Shown: positions 11,142-23,931 of the stretch, in pieces | How the letters are laid out: each line of letters begins with the position of its first letter | Position numbering within the stretch: the stretch's first letter is position 1 | From: Trichomonas vaginalis G3 | Lineage: Eukaryota; Parabasalia; Trichomonadida; Trichomonadidae | Assembly: GCF_026262505.1 (NCBI RefSeq) | Contig: NC_067206.1 | Span: 31,139,896 to 31,203,895, forward strand | DNA: 64,000 bases | Reading direction: 5' to 3' | The notes under the pieces: generated by a model | What the model was told of the DNA's origin: nothing | The model's input: the letters and a program-made list of their open reading frames with translations, nothing else | The model's database searches: none | Made by a program: the position numbers and the translations under genes

Positions 11142-14100
11142 TCATCCAACAGAAAGTCTTCTAAAACTACCTGTACTTGTTAAGCCGACTTGTATAGGGT
11201 TAACGAAGTAAGTCATTTGCTTGCCTTTTCCTTTCAAGAAAGTTTCTCCTCTTGCAACAATGTCAAAACTGAGTCCATTAATTAAGTCATAAGTTGCTTG
11301 GCTGATATGAACATGGTTTGCTTCATCTGTACTTTGAAGACGAGCTGCAACATTGATTGGATCACCAATGATGTCGAATGCTGGTTTATCGGTACCTAAA
11401 ACACCTGCAATGATTGGACCACCACTGTTCACACCAACGCGGATTGTAAGAGATGAATCAAGACGCATGTTGATTTCATCAAGTTCTGCGATGGAATCAA
11501 GACCAAGCATGACTGCTTGCTCGGCATGTGATTCTGGAGATGTTTCTGGATTGAACAAACCAGCGGCAGCCATGTAGATGTCACCAATGAGTTTGATCTT
11601 AGTGACCATGTTGTACTTGCTAGCGATCTTGTCAATACCTGCAAAGTACAATGATAAGTTCTGCATGATGTCTTGTGGACTAAGGTTGACGGTGTACTCT
11701 GAGAAGCGAACAATGTCAATGAAGATGATTGTTGCTGAGTTGACAGTGAATGTGATATCTTTCTCTCCTCTGTTCAACTGTACAACGATATCCCTTGGCA
11801 AGATCTGGTACAATAGTTTTTCTGATTTGGCTTTTGCTTCTTCTGCTTGCTTCATTTGTTCAACTAAACTTGTTTGGTCTCTCAAAATAACAACAAATGA
11901 ATTGATATCTCCATTGTTTGACTTCATTCCGAAAATTGAAACATGGCATGGAACTTCATTTGCTGAATCAGTGACTGCCAAGAAATCTTCTTCGCAGAAA
12001 TTTGATATTTGTCCACTCTTCATCATCTCCAATTTCGATTGGAATTTTTCTTCATCTTGTGTTGCAAAGAACGTTGTAACGTGTTGACCCAAAATCTGTT
12101 CAGAAGTGTACCCAAGAAGTTGTGAAACAGACTTGTTAACAACTTCAACAACTCCATACTGACTTGTGCAGAAAATGGCGTCATTAGCATTATGAATAAT
12201 CGATCCTTCAACAGTTAATCGTTCATTCTCTGAGACATCTTTCGATTTCAAGAAAAATTTGGCAAAGTTTTTGTTGTTGATTAATGTCATTGGATGAAAT
12301 CTTTTAAGAACAAACAGGCTTGGCCTATAAGCTCCAACTCTATTCTTGTAATAGAAGTAGACAACTAACTCGAAAGCGATCATTAAAACTGCTGTAATAA
12401 CAGCCAGAATAACTATTGATTGACACATTGAATGGTATTCAACATCAGCTAATTTGATCAATCTTTTTGTAACATTCATCATCCTCATCCATAAATGAGC
12501 GTTGACAACATGGATCGAGTTTGCCATATGGAATTCACTAACAGGTTCATCCAATTTCAATACATCTTGTGCTAATGATTGAACAAAACTGTTGTAAACG
12601 TCAATTTGTTGATGAATTGATGTTTGGGCATAGAAATCATGAGGGTCACCAATAACAGGTTTCGTTGGTTTGTCAATAATATTGTAATCGTCTAAAATTT
12701 TGTCAAAACCTGCGCAAGGTGGGAATTCATCTGTTCCATGAGTGAGATTCAAATCTGCTATAACTAATTGGTTTGTGATCTTTAGTGACATATTAACTAA
12801 GACTCCAATTGATCCTAAAACGCGTGATTCAGGAATATCATGCATCGCAACTGAGAAAATTAGCAGCATTAAACTTTCGGCGGATAAACTAAGCCTTAAA
12901 CTTGCATATTGGTTCCATCCATTCAGTTTGATAATGCTATTGTTAGCTTGAACAACTAAATGGCACATTATAAGTGAAATAAACAGGAAACTTAATGAAA
13001 TGAAGAAAATTATTGAAATTAATATAATTGATCCATGCCTATTTCCTTGCATCTCAGCAGTTTTTGTATCATCATCGTGTGATGAAACAGAAATTAATGC
13101 TTTGGCTTCAGATTTCGATTTAGGATCGAAACTATGAATCATTGCTATGATATCCTTGAGGGTTTTGACTGTTTTGAAGTGTATTACAACAACAGGAACG
13201 ACAACTATGAAGAATATCGATGCAAGAATAATGTACGAAAGAATCATGAAAATTTTATCTAAATCCTCAGACTCTGCCTTTGATAATCGCATACTTTATC
13301 GAATAAAGCTGTTGTTTCTTCGTAGAAAACCTGGAAATTCAGGAAAAGTTCACAGTATGTAGGTTCTTTCATTAAATTATAAACAGAATCACGTCCAGCG
13401 AACTCTCTTTGATGGGAAATGGACATAGCTATCAATCCCGATATTGATATATTATATAAACCTGCTTTACCTCTAGGACCTCCACATGAATAAACTGATT
13501 TCTCGGGTTTAAGAAGGGATCCCGCGAAGGAATATATATCTTCACCAATTAATGAAAGTTCTGCTATGTTGTTAATAAGTTCTTGGAATTTTGTGGATGC
13601 ATTATTTGTAAATAAGAGCATCTCTCGAAGCATATCATCTAAAACGTTGATGAAAACTGGATCTGTGCTTCTCATCAGACCTTTCATCGCATCTATGTAG
13701 TATTGTAGCTTTCCGTGTTCTTGGGAGTATTGCAAGACTAAATCAACATTAGACAGTGCAATGTAAAATCTTGTCTGTGAAATGTAATCTAGTCTGTTCA
13801 TGGATGAAGTTTGGCCAGAAAGCCAATCAGCTGAAAATGCGTAACCAAAACAGAAAATTCCAAAGACTAAAACTAAAATTATAGCCGACGTAGGAACTAT
13901 CATCTTTATTGAAGATGGAATCTTAGTTTCTAATGTTCTGTGTAAAGCAATTCTGATTCTTGAATTTGTAATTGTTTGGCTACAAATTCCTCGACTTCAT
14001 TGTCAAAATCGTCATCACTTTTGCCGAAGGATTGGTCATTCGAGTTTCCTCCGTTTGAACCGTTAGCTGATACAGAATTTGATGCTTTATTAGCAACTCT

Positions 14101-15849
14101 CTTGTTTTGGTCTATAATTGCTCCATTAAAATCAACAATTTCTTTCTTTAAATAGTTTGGAAAGACCCTTATCATAGAGCGAAAACAATAATCGACTGAA
14201 AAGCTCCTTCCCATCTCAATAATCTGTCCTCTGTGCTTCATTCTAATTGCTGTATCAAAATCTGCTTCACATTCAACTAAGTATCGCGTAAATTCTTCAC
14301 AGAACTTGGGATTATTTGGTGCATTCTGCAGCGCTTCCATCCAAACAGCTCTAGTCATGCGCGCTTTGTAAGAAAGGTTCTCAAAATATGTCGGTGTTAA
14401 CTTTGTTGAATCTACGGCTGCTCTTGTCATCATCTCGCATTGTTTTGACATAGTTTTCAGTTCAATAATCTTTAATTTTGATGCGCTACTGACTGAATAG
14501 TTTCTTAGTGTTTTAATGTTCTCGACTTGATACAATAAAAATCTTGTTGCAAAATGGATCTTCCTTGTCTGTAATATAATGTGCCTAATCCTGTTCAGTA
14601 AATGTGTTTCTTTAGGAAAGAAGTTAACAAAATGTAAGCATGTGCTTAGTACAGCTTCATCTGTGTACTTTTCAATTATAAATTTGACAAGCGTCCAATT
14701 ATAGAAGCAAGTACAATTGAATTGAAATGCCGTCCTTAAATATAGCAATACTTTTACCTTGTTGTTAGATAACCCTAAAGATATGAAATATTCATTCGCA
14801 TCATCCTGATTTTTCAGATCTTCATTCATCAATTTAACGATTTTCTTTTGTTTGTAGTTAAGATAAATCAAAAATGGAGGCGCACCTACTAGAAATGTTA
14901 GATATACAAAACCAAATAAGAACCATTGATTGACATTTCTATAGAAATGTGTTATTATCATTAAAGTATCTCCAAAAATGTTGTCTAAATACCAAGAAAG
15001 TGACAATCCGGATGAAAGTTGAGCAACAAAAGGTAATCTTGCTGTAATATATTGGCACATATAAGCAAACCATGCAGCATGCATTGCTATAGCTATTAGT
15101 CTTGCCCATGGTTCAAACAATGCTAAAATAAAGTATAATAAAGTTGATGCTATCATACCACCGATACATTCAATCATGAGACTTGGATCAAAATTAAGAA
15201 GTAGTGAATTGCTGATAGCAATAGATTTGGATGCGAAACTTTGAACAATCGTAAATGAGAATAATTCATAACCAAGAGAAAAGGCGGACAAGATGATTGA
15301 TATAACATACTGAACGTGAAATTCGTTTGTACACATTAATAAAAACGACTCTCCAATTGTGATTGTAGTCGGGGTTAAACTTACTAAGAGGATTGTATCA
15401 AAATAGAATCTTATTGGAATGTTGATAAAGTTTATAAAGCTTCTCTGTATCTTGAAGTATTCAATTTGGAAGATTATTAAAATTAACGAAATTAAATTTA
15501 GAGCAAATAACACTGTTGAAACGATTACGAAGTGAGTTGAATTTGCATCCTTAGGTATCCAGAAGAAAACTAATCTTACCTCCTCTACAATATGATTTTC
15601 GTCGTGATCTTTCCAATATGAGTTCCATGGCCACAAAGAAACTGCAATGACCTGTGAAAAGAAGTAAAGAAGGAATGGGAAAACTAGAGGCAACGGAATA
15701 TCTACCTGTTGAAAGACATGTGTAAATAATGGAAACATGTCATCAATAATCGATGATCCTTTTAATACATCTGTATTCTGCTGAGTCGAATCAGTTGACA
15801 TTGAAGCTGATAGTTGTGTTGGTGGTGCATTATTGTTGTTATTAGTCAT
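11142..15849 (-). pseudogene. multi-pass adenylyl cyclase with PAS domain, two frame breaks
   Basis: Full-length homologue of the forward-strand cyclase at 18132-22838 (4,708 versus 4,707 bases). It has an N-terminal block of several membrane segments and TmcB/TmcC-like helical repeats, a second membrane block with a large extracellular part, a PAS domain and a class III catalytic domain (FIDIVRFSEYT and LIGDIYMAAAGL metal aspartates; NVAAR). The Lys in KLIGD and the Asp in FDIIGDP fit ATP rather than GTP. Compared with the intact copy the frame shifts near 13965 and near 13285; everything else reads through, so sequencing error or a very young pseudogene is likely. Start chosen at MTNNNNNAPP, shortly after a TCACA that fits a minimal trichomonad initiator. 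Confidence 0.8.
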
Positions 15850-18131
15850 TTTGTATTTTGTGAAACTATATAATTTGAATTTTTGAGATGAAAATTCGTT
15901 ACATCGTTAATGATAATATTTTATTATTATTTCCCGGTCAAATACTTCATAATCATTAACTTTGAGATCAGAATTTTTCATTTTCTAAAATTATCTCCGA
16001 TAATGAGAAATATTCCATTATATGTCATGAGGGGATTTATCGAAACTAACTCTTGCTATATAATTTTCTGAATTGAGGTTCAATATTTATTGAATAGTAT
16101 TTAACAAATTTCAAAGGAGACGATATCATTTCAATTTTTGAATGTACGTCAAGATAATTTCAATGTGAAATGTGGCGGCATAGAAAAATAAAATCAAAAT
16201 TTGAACAAGATATATAATCACTATTCAAATATAAATAAATTTTAATCCTCAGAAAATGTTTTTTTCTGAGCCATTTCAAATGCTTTGAAAATAAAGATTA
16301 CTATAATATTAAGTTAATTTTGCCTCAAGAGCACGGTTAAACGCACTTTTAAAGTTTATTAATATTATTTTCTGTCTGTACATTTTTGAGTCTTTTCAAT
16401 TATTGAATTTTGTATAAAACTTATAGAGGGTCATGAGATTAATCGATAAGGAGTTATATTTTTATTCAAGACACGTGTATGTTAAACATTTGTGGGTTAA
16501 TGAATCTATAATTTTCTATAAAGGAGCTCAATTTATTCAATTCTTTCAATTTGTAATTACAGGCAAATAAATTTTAGTATAAAAATAATTAAATGTAGTA
16601 ATCTAATTGATTTATCATGATTTATAAAATTTAAAGGTTGAATTGAAAATTTATAATTTACAGTTCTTACGATTGTTCTTCAATTTATCTACCAAAGACT
16701 GTAAAAATTAGAATAATATCGTATTATTAAAGAATTGTTATTAGGGATCATATCAAGAATTTGCATAGTAAATCTTCAAACATGAAAGATATTTAGATAT
16801 GTAGAATAGGTGTTTATGGAAAATTATTTCGAAACAAGAACTCTAATTTTTCATTATTTCATTGATCGCCAAATTCAATTGCGAAACTTTTATAGTTGTA
16901 AAGATTGACAGTATTTACTATGTTCAGGCAGATATGTTGCATAGATTCTGTTCTTATTTTAGACGCTACTAGCAGGAAATAAAAGATGACAAAGATTAGA
17001 CTTTAATTAGTTGCAAGTTAGTTGGAACTAATAAATTTCAATTTCACATTGATTTATATACAGATTCTCGTTAAAATACTTATTGAAAACAAACTCAAAA
17101 ATAATGATAAATAAATAAAACTAAAATCATAACAAATACTTAGATAAATATTGTTAACAAATTAGTTTTTTGCTAAACTATACCATAAAGTTAACTTAAA
17201 GGTTGAGTTGAGCAAAATTGTTCAAAACTTACTGAAGAATCTGAAAAATTCCTTGATTGCTATCTGGTAAATGCAACGTCTGATGAAATATAATCCGAAT
17301 CGAAGCAAATGGATTAAAAACCTGTAAATTTCCGATTTTTGCATCCTATAACAACTTTTGATGGGCAATTTCCAATTTAAAGAAAAGAGTAAATAATTAT
17401 TAAAATAGTTGAAAATAGAAAATATTTACATCGATAATTCATAATTTCGATACATTCAAATTTTCAAAGCATTGTTAATTCCAATAATTTGTATTATTAT
17501 CATTCATATTATTAGGTGATTAAAATAAATTAAAATTGCCAATAGATCTATTGAAAATAATTTTGAATGCTTTTTTCCAAATAGAGGTATATTTAAATCT
17601 AACATAGATGTACAGTTAATCTCATAATTATTATATTTAATTTATCTCCATTCAAAAGTTTTCTAAAAGATAGTATCATTCTCAAAACTTGTTTATCTGA
17701 ATACTGATGTGTAGTGAATCAATGATATGATTTTTATCATCCTTTGTGAAATTTATCTCAATTTTTGAATGCTTCAAATATTTAAGACAACATTTTGAAA
17801 TTGTTTGAACTGTCACAAATTTGTAATATCCCTATATTATTAATCTTCTCAGGAAGGTGTATCGAAAGAATTGATTTCTTTTGCTAATTCCATCATTGAA
17901 ATCTTTTTATTCATTGAATCGGCCTTTTAACATCCTTAGACAGAATATTGCTCGGTGATAATTCCGGAAAATGTTTTTATATTTCTGTTATTTTTAGTTC
18001 TCAATTAGTTCGTGGTGTTTTTTATGATTAATTATATTATAATTAGTGATACAAACAATATTTTTCGTTTTATTTTTTGAGGGCAGATAGAAAACAAAAA
18101 GATTTAACAAAATAACAAAATAGCAAACTGA
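15850..18131. other. divergent intergenic region between the two cyclases
   Basis: 2.28 kb of AT-rich DNA separates the head-to-head cyclase starts. I see no open frame of note, no tandem array and no terminal repeats. Promoters for both genes must lie here, but no shared motif was convincing. It is far longer than other upstream regions in this window. Confidence 0.5.
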
Positions 18132-21100
18132 ATGGCTTACAACAATCAGCAGAATCCAGCAACTGTATCTGTATCGATATCGAATGAAAGCATGAATAAT
18201 GGAGTCCAGGTTCAAAATGAAAACAAAGTTATCGATGAAATGTTTCCATTATTCACAGCTGTCTTCCAGCAAGCCAATATTCCAATCATATTTGTTTACC
18301 CATTCTTAGTATTCTTCTTTCTTCAAGTTGTTATTGTTACAAACTGGCCATGGCAGCCATATTGGGAAATTAACGATACAAAAGGTACAATGAAACTATT
18401 AAGATCGATCTTTTTTTATATTCCTCAGCCACCTCAGCCTGGATATTACTTCGTTATTGCGTTTGTTATTTTCGCAATAAATGTGATAATCTTTATTTTG
18501 ATTAGATTTCAATTGGCATATTTCAAAGTGCAAAGAAATTTTATCAACGTGCTTAATTATCCTATTAGATTCTATTTTGACACAATACTTATCGTAATTT
18601 TAATTCCATCAATAATTGGAGTGGGAGAAACATTTTTGCTAATGTGTCATGGATATACATCGTATAAAGTAATTGTCTCCATGTTGTTATATCTCATAAA
18701 TGTTGCATATGAAGTATTCTCATTCGCAATTGTTCAGGGATTTGCATCAAAATCAGTGAACGTTAATGTCTCTCCTCTACTTAACTTTGACCCATCAATT
18801 ATGATCATTACTTTAGCTGCAATCATGATATCACTAGGATTATACTTCATTCTGGCATTATTTGAAGACTGGGCAAGACTTGTTGCAATAGCTTTACATT
18901 TTGCAATGTACGTGTATATCGTTATATACATTCTAAGAAGAATTCCATTCGTCGATATTATGTCGCAATCATTATCGTGTGGATGGCAATTTTCTAATAT
19001 GTTAGGTGATGTTATCATGATTATCTCTTATTTCGTCAAGAAATTCAATTATAATATTCCATTAGGTTTAACATTCGGGTGTTTTATTGGTTTGACACCT
19101 GCTTTTCTTATCTATCATATCTTCAGAGTCAAAAAGATTATTTCTCAACTCCAAGAAACATTTTCTAATGAAGAAGAGGCAAGCGAATATTACACATCCC
19201 TTGGACTTGATAAGAATGAGATCAAAGCATTATTGTATCTTAGAATTGGCTTCCAAAACTACTGTCTATGCTTCTACAATTGGTCTCTGGTAAACTTTAT
19301 CATCAATAAATTCAACGGAGAACTTGCTTTGAGCACATGCTTGCAACTAGTCAACTATTTTCCGAAAGAAACAAGACTTCTTAATAGAATTGAGCGTCTA
19401 ATCCTGACTCATAGAAAAATTGGATTCACAACTAGATTTTTGATCTACCAAGTTGACAGTATAAAGACACTACGTCAATTTTCAGTGAGTTCCCAATCAA
19501 AACTGAAACTTATTGAGCTGAAAAACATGTCAAAGCAATGCGAGATGTTGACCAGAGGAGCCGTTGATTCAAATAAATTGACACCAAACTACTTTGAGAA
19601 CCTTGCAAACAAAGCACATATGATCAGAGCTGTTTGGAGAGAATCATTAGAGAATGCTCCAAATAATCCGAAATTCTGTGAAGAATTCAGCCGTTATCTT
19701 ATTGAATGCGAGTGTGATTTTCCAGAAGGCCTCAAAATTAGACATAGAGCACAAGTTATTGAAATGGGCTTAAGTTTTTCAATAGATTATTCTTTTAGAT
19801 CAATGGTCAGAGCTTTTCCAGGATATATCACCAAAAAGATATTAGATCTTAAAGGTGCAGTCAATGATAAAAAGAAAGAATCAATACTTGCATCTAGTCA
19901 AGGTAGTCAATCATCAACAGATCAAAGTAAAACAAGCGGAAGCCAAAATAGTTCAACAATGAGTGAAAACTTTTTAGATCTTGATGTAGAAGAAATGGTT
20001 GGTAAACAAACAATATACCAATCAAGAACAAGACTTGCTTTACACAGAGCTTTAGAAAACAAACTTCCAAACTCGATCAAATCGATCATTCCTGCTACAA
20101 TATTTATTATTGTTTGCGTCATTGCTATCTTTGCTTTTACTTTCATTTATTCTGAAAGGCAATTAGCAACACAAACAGGATCATTACAAAGATTGGATTC
20201 AATATCTCAAATCACATTTTATTCCTCAATTGCGAATGCTGATTTGATCTTAGAATTCATCAGAGAACATAATGTTTTGGATACTTATATGCCTGCAATG
20301 AGAGGATTAATGAGATCAACTGATCCTGTTTTCATTAATGTTGATGCTGATATGTTGAGAGAAACAATGATATTCACAACAAACTCATCAATTCAATTTG
20401 GAAACCTCATTAATTCTGTTGCACAATTGGCTCTTGAAGGTGAAGATATTTATGATTTCGCCAAATCATTGATAAAACCTGTAACAGAAATAGTCATTTG
20501 CGATGCTGATGCTAAACCTGCAGCGATAGCAAATGAATCATTTTCATCTTTAGTCGGAATGATGATTTCTCATCAAAGAGAATTAAGTGGAAACAAAACT
20601 GTCAAATATCTCTTAAGTAATCCAAATTACTGCGAGTTGTATTTCAATTTCAATGCATTCTATGAACAATCAATAGTTTTATTTGATTCTTTCTGTGATT
20701 TCCAAAGATCTGAAGGAAATCATCTTAAAAGAGTCTTCGGAATTTTAGAATTTTTAATTCCATGTGAAACTTTTGTTTCCGTTTTCATTCCTGTGATTGT
20801 TATCCATATATTAACAATCAAATCACTCAAAGATGTTATTGAAATCATCAAAGGTTTTGATGTCAAAGCTAAAAATGATGCAAAAGCTCTGATAACAATC
20901 CATGCAACAGATGATGATACAAAAATTGTTGAAATGACAGGAACAAGTCGTGTATCCTATATTTTAATTACCATTATATTGTTTATCTCTTTAGGATTCT
21001 TACTTTGTTCTTTAATTATTTGTATTTTGGTAGTCAATTCAAATACAAACATTATCAATTTGAATTCATGGAATCAATTTGCATCATTAAGATTGTCATC

Positions 21101-22838
21101 ATCAGCTTCTTCCTTGTATGCTTTGATTTATTCTTTGGCAATGCATGATTTGCCAGAACAAAACAGAATGACAAGTATTTCTGAGTTAGTTAATCTTTCT
21201 CTATTTTTGACAAAGGAATTAGCTGATCTTGACAATAAATTAGTCAATGGTTTTGAAGACACCCCTGCATGCAAAGGATTCGATGAAGAATTAGATCAAT
21301 ATAATATAATTGATAAACCAGCTAAACCTAAAATTGGAGATCCCCACGATTTCTATGCTCAAACTAGTATTCATCAACAGATTGATGTGTATCGTGGCTT
21401 TGTTCAGCAATTAGCAAATGATCTTCTAAATCAAAATCAAAATGTGAGCACATTTATTATGGCAAACTCAATTCACATTGTCAATGCTCACATGTGGATG
21501 AGATTAATGAATGTCACAAAGAGAATGATCAAATTAGCAGACATGGAATATAATGATATATTGCAAAACATTATAATTATTGGTGTATGTGTTACAATAC
21601 TATTAATAAGTTTCGTAGTTGTTGTATCATTTTATTATACTAATAGAGCTTCAGCATATAAAGCTGTTTGCTTCGTATCAAAGAGATTTAATCCAGCAAC
21701 GCTTGTCAACAATAAACTCTTCAGTAAAACATTCTTGAAATCGAAATCAGATATAAAGGATGACAGATTATCAGTTGATGGATTGATTATTCTTAATGCA
21801 ACAGATTCGATATTCTTGACAAGTGTATTTGGTGTTGTTGAGATTGTTAACAAGTCTGTACAAGGATTAATTGGATACACGCCTGAACAAATATTAGGAC
21901 AACATATTTCTCAATTCTTCACAAGTGCTGATGAAGATAAGATCACAAATAAACTTGAGATGATGAGATCAGGACAGATATCAACATTTGCAGAAGAAGA
22001 TTTTACAGCAGTAACAGATAATAATGTGGAGATCCCATGTCATGTAACAATAGTCGGAATCAAGAATCATAATAACGATGACTTGAACTCATTTGCAATC
22101 ATTGTAAGAGATCAAACTGCACTTGTTCATCAAATGAAGCAAGCAGAAGAAGCGAAGGCCAAATCAGAAAAATTGTTGTATCAGATATTGCCAAGAGATA
22201 TTGTTGTACAGTTGAACAGAGGAGAGAAAGATATCACGTTCACTGTCAACTCAGCAACAATCATCTTCATTGACATTGTTCGCTTCTCAGAGTACACCGT
22301 CAACCTTAGTCCACAAGACATCATGCAGAACTTATCATTGTACTTTGCAGGTATTGACAAGATCGCTAGCAAGTACAACATGGTCACTAAGATCAAACTC
22401 ATTGGTGACATCTACATGGCTGCCGCTGGTTTGTTCAATCCAGAAACATCTCCAGAATCACATGCCGAGCAAGCAGTCATGCTTGGTCTTGATTCCATCG
22501 CAGAACTTGATGAAATCAACATGCGTCTTGATTCATCTCTTACAATCCGCGTTGGTGTGAACAGTGGTGGTCCAATCATTGCAGGTGTTTTAGGTACCGA
22601 TAAACCAGCATTCGACATCATTGGTGATCCAATCAATGTTGCAGCTCGTCTTCAAAGTACAGATGAAGCAAACCATGTTCATATCAGTCAAGCAACTTAT
22701 GACTTAATCAAAGGTATGAGTTTCGACATTGCTGCAAGAGTAGAAACGTTCTTGAAAGGTAAGGGAAAGCAAATGACTTACTTAGTCAATCCTGTTCAAT
22801 CATATCTAACATCAACAGGAAGTTTTCATAGACAGTGA
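18132..22838 (+). CDS. multi-pass adenylyl cyclase with PAS domain
   Basis: A 1,568-residue membrane cyclase expected to make cAMP from ATP at the cell surface. Residues about 30-330 contain several membrane helices. Residues about 340-580 are helical TmcB/TmcC-type repeats with conserved CFYNWSLV and CQLVNYFPKE. A second membrane block spans about 650-1190 with a large extracellular part. A PAS domain lies near 1213-1340 (IVNKSVQGLIGYTPEQILGQ) and a short coiled stretch QAEEAKAKSEKLLYQ leads into the catalytic domain from about 1376. Metal-binding Asp residues (FIDIVRF, LIGDIY) and NVAAR are present. Lys in KLIGD and Asp in FDIIGDP indicate ATP specificity. A single domain implies action as a dimer. 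It is intact, and paired head to head with a broken homologue. Confidence 0.9.
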   Translation: MAYNNQQNPATVSVSISNESMNNGVQVQNENKVIDEMFPLFTAVFQQANIPIIFVYPFLVFFFLQVVIVTNWPWQPYWEINDTKGTMKLLRSIFFYIPQPPQPGYYFVIAFVIFAINVIIFILIRFQLAYFKVQRNFINVLNYPIRFYFDTILIVILIPSIIGVGETFLLMCHGYTSYKVIVSMLLYLINVAYEVFSFAIVQGFASKSVNVNVSPLLNFDPSIMIITLAAIMISLGLYFILALFEDWARLVAIALHFAMYVYIVIYILRRIPFVDIMSQSLSCGWQFSNMLGDVIMIISYFVKKFNYNIPLGLTFGCFIGLTPAFLIYHIFRVKKIISQLQETFSNEEEASEYYTSLGLDKNEIKALLYLRIGFQNYCLCFYNWSLVNFIINKFNGELALSTCLQLVNYFPKETRLLNRIERLILTHRKIGFTTRFLIYQVDSIKTLRQFSVSSQSKLKLIELKNMSKQCEMLTRGAVDSNKLTPNYFENLANKAHMIRAVWRESLENAPNNPKFCEEFSRYLIECECDFPEGLKIRHRAQVIEMGLSFSIDYSFRSMVRAFPGYITKKILDLKGAVNDKKKESILASSQGSQSSTDQSKTSGSQNSSTMSENFLDLDVEEMVGKQTIYQSRTRLALHRALENKLPNSIKSIIPATIFIIVCVIAIFAFTFIYSERQLATQTGSLQRLDSISQITFYSSIANADLILEFIREHNVLDTYMPAMRGLMRSTDPVFINVDADMLRETMIFTTNSSIQFGNLINSVAQLALEGEDIYDFAKSLIKPVTEIVICDADAKPAAIANESFSSLVGMMISHQRELSGNKTVKYLLSNPNYCELYFNFNAFYEQSIVLFDSFCDFQRSEGNHLKRVFGILEFLIPCETFVSVFIPVIVIHILTIKSLKDVIEIIKGFDVKAKNDAKALITIHATDDDTKIVEMTGTSRVSYILITIILFISLGFLLCSLIICILVVNSNTNIINLNSWNQFASLRLSSSASSLYALIYSLAMHDLPEQNRMTSISELVNLSLFLTKELADLDNKLVNGFEDTPACKGFDEELDQYNIIDKPAKPKIGDPHDFYAQTSIHQQIDVYRGFVQQLANDLLNQNQNVSTFIMANSIHIVNAHMWMRLMNVTKRMIKLADMEYNDILQNIIIIGVCVTILLISFVVVVSFYYTNRASAYKAVCFVSKRFNPATLVNNKLFSKTFLKSKSDIKDDRLSVDGLIILNATDSIFLTSVFGVVEIVNKSVQGLIGYTPEQILGQHISQFFTSADEDKITNKLEMMRSGQISTFAEEDFTAVTDNNVEIPCHVTIVGIKNHNNDDLNSFAIIVRDQTALVHQMKQAEEAKAKSEKLLYQILPRDIVVQLNRGEKDITFTVNSATIIFIDIVRFSEYTVNLSPQDIMQNLSLYFAGIDKIASKYNMVTKIKLIGDIYMAAAGLFNPETSPESHAEQAVMLGLDSIAELDEINMRLDSSLTIRVGVNSGGPIIAGVLGTDKPAFDIIGDPINVAARLQSTDEANHVHISQATYDLIKGMSFDIAARVETFLKGKGKQMTYLVNPVQSYLTSTGSFHRQ

Positions 22839-23091
22839 TATATAAATTTTGTATAATTTTAATAAATAATAAATTTGTATATTTTTGAAGCCATTGTTAA
22901 TTGATATATTTAATATTGTCTTTTTATCAATATGAGTAACTTTTTGTTCAATTTTATAAAGTTTCTCTTTTGAAGATTGTTCAAAAAAATCGTAAAAATT
23001 AAGATTCAATTGAATTTAATGTCAAATGTAATCACACAATTTTTGTGATAATAATAGTACTTATATGTTTTGAATAGATATTGAATTGTTT

Positions 23092-23103
23092 ATTTTTTGA
23101 ATA
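23092..23103 (+). promoter_or_regulatory. ATTTTTTGAATA upstream motif
   Basis: ATTTTTTGAATA occurs here 22 bases before the conserved start of a glycine-rich relic, and in the same setting at 23902 and 30925. Surrounding upstream DNA is partly shared among the three sites. Probable core-promoter or transcription-start element of this family. Confidence 0.4.
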
Positions 23104-23125
23104 ACGTGTAAAATTTAAACTCAAC

Positions 23126-23622
23126 AAAAGATCTTATCACATTATACACATATCCGTGCCAAAATACAAATAAATGTAGTCCTGTAGAAGTTGAAGTTGG
23201 CCCAGGTTCATTCCTAATTGAACTCTGGGGAGCCCAAGGAGGCACTGGATGTAAAGATGGAAATTACATGTCGAATAATTATGGTGGGAGAGGTGCTTAT
23301 ACATCTGGAATTGTAATATACTGAAAAAAAAATACAGAATTGTAATATTGTATTGCCAAAAATGCAAAAGAGTTGCTCAAACCAATACGAATAGTTCTAA
23401 GCATTGGTCTGGAATTGTCTTTATTCATGCACAAATCTTTGATGGAAATTCAGAGTTTCGAAGTCCTGATTATTTGAGAGAAGTCGGACATTCAGGTAAT
23501 GGTGCTGTTCGAATAACACCTGTTGAACCAGACAAATGTTTTAATAGCATTCATTCTATATTTTGTCCATCAATGAATCTTTATTCCTTTATATTTTCTC
23601 TAAACTTTCTTTGGATTAGTTA
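23126..23622 (+). pseudogene. glycine-rich (ALK/LTK-type) protein relic, internally deleted
   Basis: The first 190 bp repeat the beginning of the glycine-rich gene at 30959, including CSPVEVEVGPGSFLIELWGA and the run to MSNNYGG. The last 240 bp match the end of the gene at 27043-27973 almost exactly. The central glycine-rich core is gone, replaced by about 50 bp of AT-rich filler containing two AATTGTAATAT repeats. It is a chimeric, deleted copy and cannot encode the domain. Confidence 0.8.
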
Positions 23623-23901
23623 ATATACTCTATTTATATATTAACTTTTTTAATATTAACATTATTGTATATGGGTATTTTCCTGATGAATTAATCGCAT
23701 TCTACAATTAAATATGGGCGCATTGATTGAAAGCTATCAATGTTCGCGATTTATAGAAAACGATTGGCCTATTGAAATGATTTTTTGAGCGTATCAAACA
23801 GAATTAAGGCCCAAAAATGAATTTCAATTTATCAGTTATTGATCTAAATGTTATTTTTGAATGATAAAGAATTAAAAATTTGAATACTAATTGAATTTTT
23901 T

Positions 23902-23913
23902 ATTTTTTGAATA
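23902..23913 (+). promoter_or_regulatory. ATTTTTTGAATA upstream motif
   Basis: Same motif as at 23092 and 30925, 19 bases before the start codon of the Tmc-like gene. Some 150 bp around it resemble the upstream DNA of the glycine-rich gene at 30959. Confidence 0.45.
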
Positions 23914-23931
23914 GACATAAAATTTTTTTAG

